64,000 nt of DNA from Microbulbifer halophilus (GTDB taxonomy: Bacteria; Pseudomonadota; Gammaproteobacteria; Pseudomonadales; Cellvibrionaceae). Where the stretch lies: positions 178,816-242,815 of the forward strand of contig NZ_JAPIVK010000001.1 of assembly GCF_026183675.1 (NCBI RefSeq), read 5' to 3'. Position numbers and translations under genes: made by a program. Positions 59,962 to 64,000 of this stretch are shown here, piece after piece (positions within the stretch are counted from its first letter, which is position 1; each line of letters starts with the position of its first letter). Under the pieces are notes generated by a model, which was not told the origin of the DNA, ran no database searches, and saw only the letters and a program-made list of their open reading frames with translations.

Positions 59962-61029
59962 CTATTCCCCAACCGCTTCAACCGCCTGCATCCAGCCAAA
60001 CCGGTCCTCCGCGCGCCCCTCCTGGATATCCAGCAGCGCCGCGCGCAGGCGCTCCGCCACCGGTCCCGGAGCCTTCGCGGGCCGGTACTCTCGCTCGCCG
60101 TCGCCGAAGACACTGATCGGGCTGATGATTGCCGCGGTGCCACAGGCGAAAGCCTCTTCGCAGCGCCCGGATTCCACCTGGCCCAGCAGTTCGTCGATAT
60201 CGATCTCCCGCTCGCGAACCCGGTAGCCGAGATCCCGGGCCAGCTCGATCAGTGAATCCCGGGTGACGCCCTCGAGGATGGAGCCGTTCAACGCTGGCGT
60301 GTGCAGCTCGCCGTCGAGCACCGCGAAGAAATTCATTCCCGACAGCTCGTCCACGGTGCGCCGGTTGCCCGGGTTCAGCCACAGCGACTGGTCGTAGCCA
60401 CGCTCTTTCAACCGCGCGACGCTCAGCAGCGATGCGGCGTAGTTGCCACCCACCTTGCTGTCACCGGTGCCGCCCAGCGCCGCGCGGGCGTTCTCGCGCT
60501 CCACCCACAGGCGCATATTGCCGGGGTGATAGGCCTCGGACGGGCTGGCGATCACATAGAACTCACAGGTGCTGCTGGTGGATACCGAGAGATCCGGCTG
60601 GGTCCCCATCAGGAAGGGGCGCAAGTAGAGGGACTCGCCACTGTTGGCAGGCACCAGGTTGGCACAGTAGGCACTCACCGTGCGCACGCCGTCCATGAAC
60701 AGCGACTCCGGCACCGGCGGCATGCACAGCCGCTCCGCCGAGTGCACCATGCGCGCCGCATTGCGCTCCGGGCGGAACAGGCCCACGCCACCGCCCTGCA
60801 CCCGGTAGGCCTTCATGCCCTCGAAGCAGGACTGCGCGTAGTGCAGCACCTTTGCCGCCGGGTCCAGCGCCAGCGGCGCATAGGGAAGCAGCTCGCCGCG
60901 GCTCCAGCAGCCGTCCTGGCACACGGCCCGGAACATCACCGGCGCCATCACCTTGCCAAAGCCCAGTTTCTCGGGCATCTCGAATCCGCGCAGACTGCTC
61001 GCCACCGCGGGGTCAATGTAAATGCTCAC
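59962..61029 (-). CDS. ilvE: Branched-chain amino acid aminotransferase
   Basis: A 355-residue fold-type IV PLP enzyme of the longer (BCAT-like) group: LHYAQSCFEGMKAYR, LYLRPFLMGTQPDLSV, the PLP lysine in SKVGGNYAASL, then TVDELSGMNFFAVL, and CEEAFACGTAAIISPI. It transfers amino groups between glutamate and the keto acids of leucine, isoleucine and valine. Two GTGs compete; the one at 61029 has AGGAG seven bases upstream and is favoured over 61035. Confidence 0.93.
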   Translation of the reverse strand: MSIYIDPAVASSLRGFEMPEKLGFGKVMAPVMFRAVCQDGCWSRGELLPYAPLALDPAAKVLHYAQSCFEGMKAYRVQGGGVGLFRPERNAARMVHSAERLCMPPVPESLFMDGVRTVSAYCANLVPANSGESLYLRPFLMGTQPDLSVSTSSTCEFYVIASPSEAYHPGNMRLWVERENARAALGGTGDSKVGGNYAASLLSVARLKERGYDQSLWLNPGNRRTVDELSGMNFFAVLDGELHTPALNGSILEGVTRDSLIELARDLGYRVREREIDIDELLGQVESGRCEEAFACGTAAIISPISVFGDGEREYRPAKAPGPVAERLRAALLDIQEGRAEDRFGWMQAVEAVGE

Positions 61030-61698
61030 CGACACTCTCCTGTCATTCCAATCCGCTGATTATGGCGCTTAGCGGCGGGCAATCCAAATACACCGCCCAC
61101 CACAATCCTTATCTACGCAATTGATAATGCAAAATCAGCCATCTCATAGGACAGAAATCTCGAAGCCGGGCCCGACGGCGCCCGACTCCCACGATTGAAC
61201 TGCCGCGGGCTGACGGAGCCCGCGGCGTCCGATACAGCATCGCCCGAAATTCACACACCCGTGCCAGTTCTTTTAACCACCGCACAAAAATTGTGACGCC
61301 CATTTCCTAATATCCCCTAACGGTCAACCGTTACCGGGGTCCAACGATGGCAACACGCCTAAACCGGATCAGTGCTAGGGTAGGTATTCACGATTCCAGT
61401 ATAAGGCGGGAGCATTGACCGCCACCTTCGAGGGCCGGCGCCCCAGGATGGCTATACTCACAGGTACGCAGCCGCGAAGGCCCCGCAGTGGGTCGGGCGC
61501 GTGATTACAGGTGGCCACCACCGCACACCGGAACAAAAAATCACTCCGGGCACTGTCAGGGAACAGAGAAAGAGAGAACCACACTTCAGGGAGAGAAAGT
61601 CCGCGGGGCCGGCGAGCCCGGGCGGAGTTCGTGCCCGCAGTTTTGCGCCGCAGCGCAAAACCGGGTGAAGCACAACATGGAACAGAAGTGGTTCAATC
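61030..61698. other. Long intergenic region with several inverted repeats
   Basis: About 670 bp between divergent genes with no convincing coding sequence. It holds GCCGCGGGCT/AGCCCGCGGC (61202-61226, perfect 10-bp stem), AACGGT/ACCGTT around CA (61319-61332) and GTTTTGCGC/GCGCAAAAC (61640-61661) just before the downstream gene. A small RNA cannot be excluded. Confidence 0.55.
61634..61665 (+). promoter_or_regulatory. Leader hairpin before the TonB-C-like gene
   Basis: GTTTTGCGC (61640-61648) and GCGCAAAAC (61653-61661) form a perfect 9-bp stem with loop CGCA, extended by an outer CCCG/CGGG pair. It lies 33 bases before the GTG start and could influence translation. Confidence 0.4.
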
Positions 61699-63009
61699 GT
61701 GACACAGACAGATTTCAGCAGCACTCTTGCTATCGGCTTGATGTTTACAGCCACAGCTCTGCTGTGTGGCAACACCCGCGCGGAAGATGGCGCCTCCGTG
61801 AACACGGATACCAGCGCCCCGCCGCCCGCCTTTATCGAGGCCGCCTCAAAACCACTGAAAACTGCCGAACCCCAAACCCGGCGCCAACTGCAACCGAGCG
61901 AAGTCGTCGAACAGTATCGCGAGCGTATCCAGGAGCTGGAAGCGAGAAATGGCGCCTACGGTGCCGGCATCGATGAGCAGCTCCTGGGCCTGGCCACGGC
62001 GCTGCAGGATGTCGGTGCCCACAAGGAAGCCATCAGCGAATTCCGCCGCGCCATGTTGATCACCCGGGTCAACGAGGGACTCTACTCCCTGAGCCAGACC
62101 CCCATGATCGAGCGTATGATCGAGAGCCAGATAGCGCTCAACCAGTGGGAAGACGCCAACGACAACCAGAAATACCTCTACTGGCTGCACGCGCGCAACT
62201 ACGGCGAGAAGGATCCGCGCATGCTGCCGGTGATCAACGACCTGAGCCGCTGGCACCTGCAGTCCTATGTGGAAGAAAAAGGCGCTACCCTGTTCGAGCA
62301 CCTGATCAGCGCCACCAATCTCTACGAGCTGGCGGTGGATATCATCACCCAGAACTTCGGCGCCAACGACCTGCGCCTGGTGGACGCGCTGCGCGGCCTC
62401 AAGGCCACCAACTACTACCTGGCCACCTACGATGGCGAGCCGCAGCAGGCGGTAGTGGTCAATACCAGTTTCGGCGGCGGCAACATGGATGCGCCGCGCC
62501 GCTCCAAACTGGATCACTACCGCATGAACAGTTTCAGCACCGGCAAAAAGGCCATTGCGCGGATGGTCGATGTATACCAGGAAAACCCGCAGTCGCCGCC
62601 GGCGGCCTCCGCCAAGGCCAAGGTAGAATTGGGCGACTGGTACATGATGTTCAACAAATGGCACTCTGCCCGGGAAACCTACGGTGAGGCCTATCGGGCA
62701 CTGTGGGATAATGGCGCCACCAACCGGGAAATCGAGGATATTTTCGGCCGCCCCGCGGCACTGCCGGCCCTGCCGATGCTGGACGAGGACACGAGCGCAC
62801 AGGAGGAATCCTACGTGACCGTGACCTACGATGTGACGGCGTTCGGCAAAGCGCGCAATATCGAGATACTGCACGCCAGGCCGAAAGGCAGTGTCAACAT
62901 GCGCTCGCGGGTACGCAATGCATTGAAGCGCGCCAAATTCCGGCCGCGCTTCGAGGACGGCGAACCGGTGGAGACCACGGGTATCGTGCAACGCTTCGTC
63001 TTTGATTGA
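61699..63009 (+). CDS. Exported TPR protein with TonB-C-like end
   Basis: A 436-residue protein starting at a GTG with a signal peptide (LAIGLMFTATALLCGNTRA). The middle is helical with TPR-like segments (LLGLATALQDVGAHKEAISEFRRAM; ELGDWYMMFNKWHSARETYGEAYRAL). The last ~80 residues (YVTVTYDVTAFGKARNIEIL and RVRNALKRAKFRPRFEDGEPV) have the TonB/TolA C-terminal pattern, but there is no membrane anchor or proline-rich arm. Probably periplasmic; function unknown. Confidence 0.7.
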   Translation: MTQTDFSSTLAIGLMFTATALLCGNTRAEDGASVNTDTSAPPPAFIEAASKPLKTAEPQTRRQLQPSEVVEQYRERIQELEARNGAYGAGIDEQLLGLATALQDVGAHKEAISEFRRAMLITRVNEGLYSLSQTPMIERMIESQIALNQWEDANDNQKYLYWLHARNYGEKDPRMLPVINDLSRWHLQSYVEEKGATLFEHLISATNLYELAVDIITQNFGANDLRLVDALRGLKATNYYLATYDGEPQQAVVVNTSFGGGNMDAPRRSKLDHYRMNSFSTGKKAIARMVDVYQENPQSPPAASAKAKVELGDWYMMFNKWHSARETYGEAYRALWDNGATNREIEDIFGRPAALPALPMLDEDTSAQEESYVTVTYDVTAFGKARNIEILHARPKGSVNMRSRVRNALKRAKFRPRFEDGEPVETTGIVQRFVFD

Positions 63010-63231
63010 GACAGCGGGATTATCGCGCCCGACCGGTGGCAGCGGCAAAACCCGGGGTAGCGGGTGCTGTCCAAAACCAGACAACCAGCGACTCGTGTTT
63101 CGGCGTTGGAAGAGCCTGCACCGGCTCCCGAAACTTGAGTCAGTAACAGGATCCAGGCCGGGCAATGCCCGGCCTGCGTCGCAAAAATCGCTCATGTCCG
63201 ACAGCGCCCCGGGCGTTTCAGGAGAGATAAA

Positions 63232-64000
63232 ATGTCACTACGGAAAGCGGTATTCGAGGATTTTCGCAGCAATGCCAGATGGCGGACGCTCGCATCGGTG
63301 ATCGTGCTCGGTGCCGTGGTCGCCGGCTGCAAGAGCCAGCAGACGCAACAGCAGCCGCCGGCACAGCCGTCGCAGTCACAATCCTCCTCCAGCTCCTCGT
63401 CACAATCACAATCGCAATCGCAGTCGAGCAGCTCCAGCAGTTCGTCGAGCAGTAGCCAGAGCCAGTCACAGACAGCCAACAACATGCCGTCCAGCAGCTC
63501 GTCGAGCCAGTCCAGCCAGGGAATGCCCGGCAGCACCAGCAGCCAGCCAAGCCAGGGCATGCCCACCATCGACAGCGGCAAACAGCCGAGTGCAAACACA
63601 TCCAGCACCAGCGGCGGCCAACCCAGCAGCAGCGACAGCAGCGCGTCCCGCAGCGGCGAACAATCCTCCTCGCCGCGCAGCCGCTCGGCCGGCGACAGCA
63701 AGCCCGACCCCACCTCGCGCGGCGAACGCTCGACGCCGGTCTACAGCGAGTCCGACCGCCCTGCGGAAGAGCGCCGCATGCCGCCGGATCCGTCTACCGA
63801 CAGCGAGGGGGAGCCGCCGGACGAAGTGGATTTCTCCGAGGAGCAGCAGACGGCATCGTCCAGCAGTTCCTCCAGCTCTTCCAGTCCCAGCAGTTCCGCC
63901 TCATCCAGCAGCAGCGCCGCGTCCAGTAACGCTTCCGCCTCCGACAGCGCCGCGTCGGCCAGCAATGCCCAGGCCGGCGGCCAACCACCGGCGGCGGGCG
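63232..64000 (+). CDS. Serine-rich lipoprotein, truncated by the window end
   Basis: An open frame of 256 codons that runs off the window, with GGAGAG six bases before its ATG. A hydrophobic stretch ends in lipobox VAGC (Cys at about 33), so it is a lipoprotein. The rest is low-complexity: serine, glutamine and proline tracts, for example QSQSQSQSSSSSSSSSSS near residues 55-80 and again near 210-240. Such poly-serine linkers are typical of secreted polysaccharide-degrading and surface proteins in Cellvibrionales. A folded domain may lie beyond the window. Confidence 0.7.
   Translation, partial: MSLRKAVFEDFRSNARWRTLASVIVLGAVVAGCKSQQTQQQPPAQPSQSQSSSSSSSQSQSQSQSSSSSSSSSSSQSQSQTANNMPSSSSSSQSSQGMPGSTSSQPSQGMPTIDSGKQPSANTSSTSGGQPSSSDSSASRSGEQSSSPRSRSAGDSKPDPTSRGERSTPVYSESDRPAEERRMPPDPSTDSEGEPPDEVDFSEEQQTASSSSSSSSSSPSSSASSSSSAASSNASASDSAASASNAQAGGQPPAAG

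Noticed and set aside
61846..63195. A 449-codon antisense frame opposite the TonB-C-like gene
   Set aside because: Shadow frame; the plus-strand gene has a signal peptide and domain pattern.

Overview
The window looks like a chromosomal segment of a GC-rich marine or saprophytic gammaproteobacterium of the Cellvibrionales type (Microbulbifer, Cellvibrio or Saccharophagus relatives). This is inferred from the Rnf complex gene order, MetG, YdiJ, TrhO and IlvE gene types, a xylan-oligomer operon, serine-rich low-complexity surface protein sequence and many small palindromic intergenic repeats. No rRNA, tRNA, insertion sequence or prophage was seen.

Layout. 1-8300: two DUF1566-type secreted proteins, a TM-helix/mechanosensitive-channel-like protein, a group II PLP decarboxylase, a sorbosone dehydrogenase-like lipoprotein, and a two-gene operon of a GPH-family symporter and a GH43 beta-xylosidase with a LacI-type operator upstream. 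8300-13900: an Lrp/AsnC regulator, an AruH-like aminotransferase, a GDSL-esterase autotransporter, a 97-bp tandem repeat block and a DUF523 protein. 13900-32300: core metabolism and housekeeping (ydiJ, trhO, apbC/mrp, metG, a D-2-hydroxyacid dehydrogenase, the yqjD-yqjE-yqjK-like stress trio, a sirtuin, a YghU-like GST), several small secreted proteins including a 3D-domain protein with a structured 5' leader, and a short AT-richer stretch with an orphan XRE regulator.

32328-43636: a complete type I-C CRISPR-Cas locus, all on the minus strand: WYL-domain regulator, an unlisted 59-residue gene, cas3, cas5c, cas8c (with an internal start for cas11c), cas7c, cas4, cas1, cas2, leader and a 37-repeat array. 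Two spacers are diverged versions of one another, and the leader-distal repeats decay progressively. The 59-residue gene, whose stop codon lies four bases before the cas3 start and which has its own good ribosome-binding site, is the best candidate here for an undescribed component.

44000-52223: a methyltransferase-like membrane protein, a zinc-ribbon/TerB protein, then the Rnf electron-transport operon rnfA-B-C-D-G-E, interrupted between rnfA and rnfB by a type II toxin-antitoxin pair. 52400-64000: a TetR regulator, an MltF-like lytic transglycosylase with two solute-binding domains, the two-gene SO_2930 diheme cytochrome / parallel beta-helix lipoprotein pair, a Yip1-type membrane protein, ilvE, a TonB-C-like TPR protein and a truncated serine-rich lipoprotein running off the window end.

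Several families of dispersed palindromic repeats occur between genes and probably act as terminators or mobile REP-like units. All calls rest on reading the sequence and on memory of the families; no search was run.
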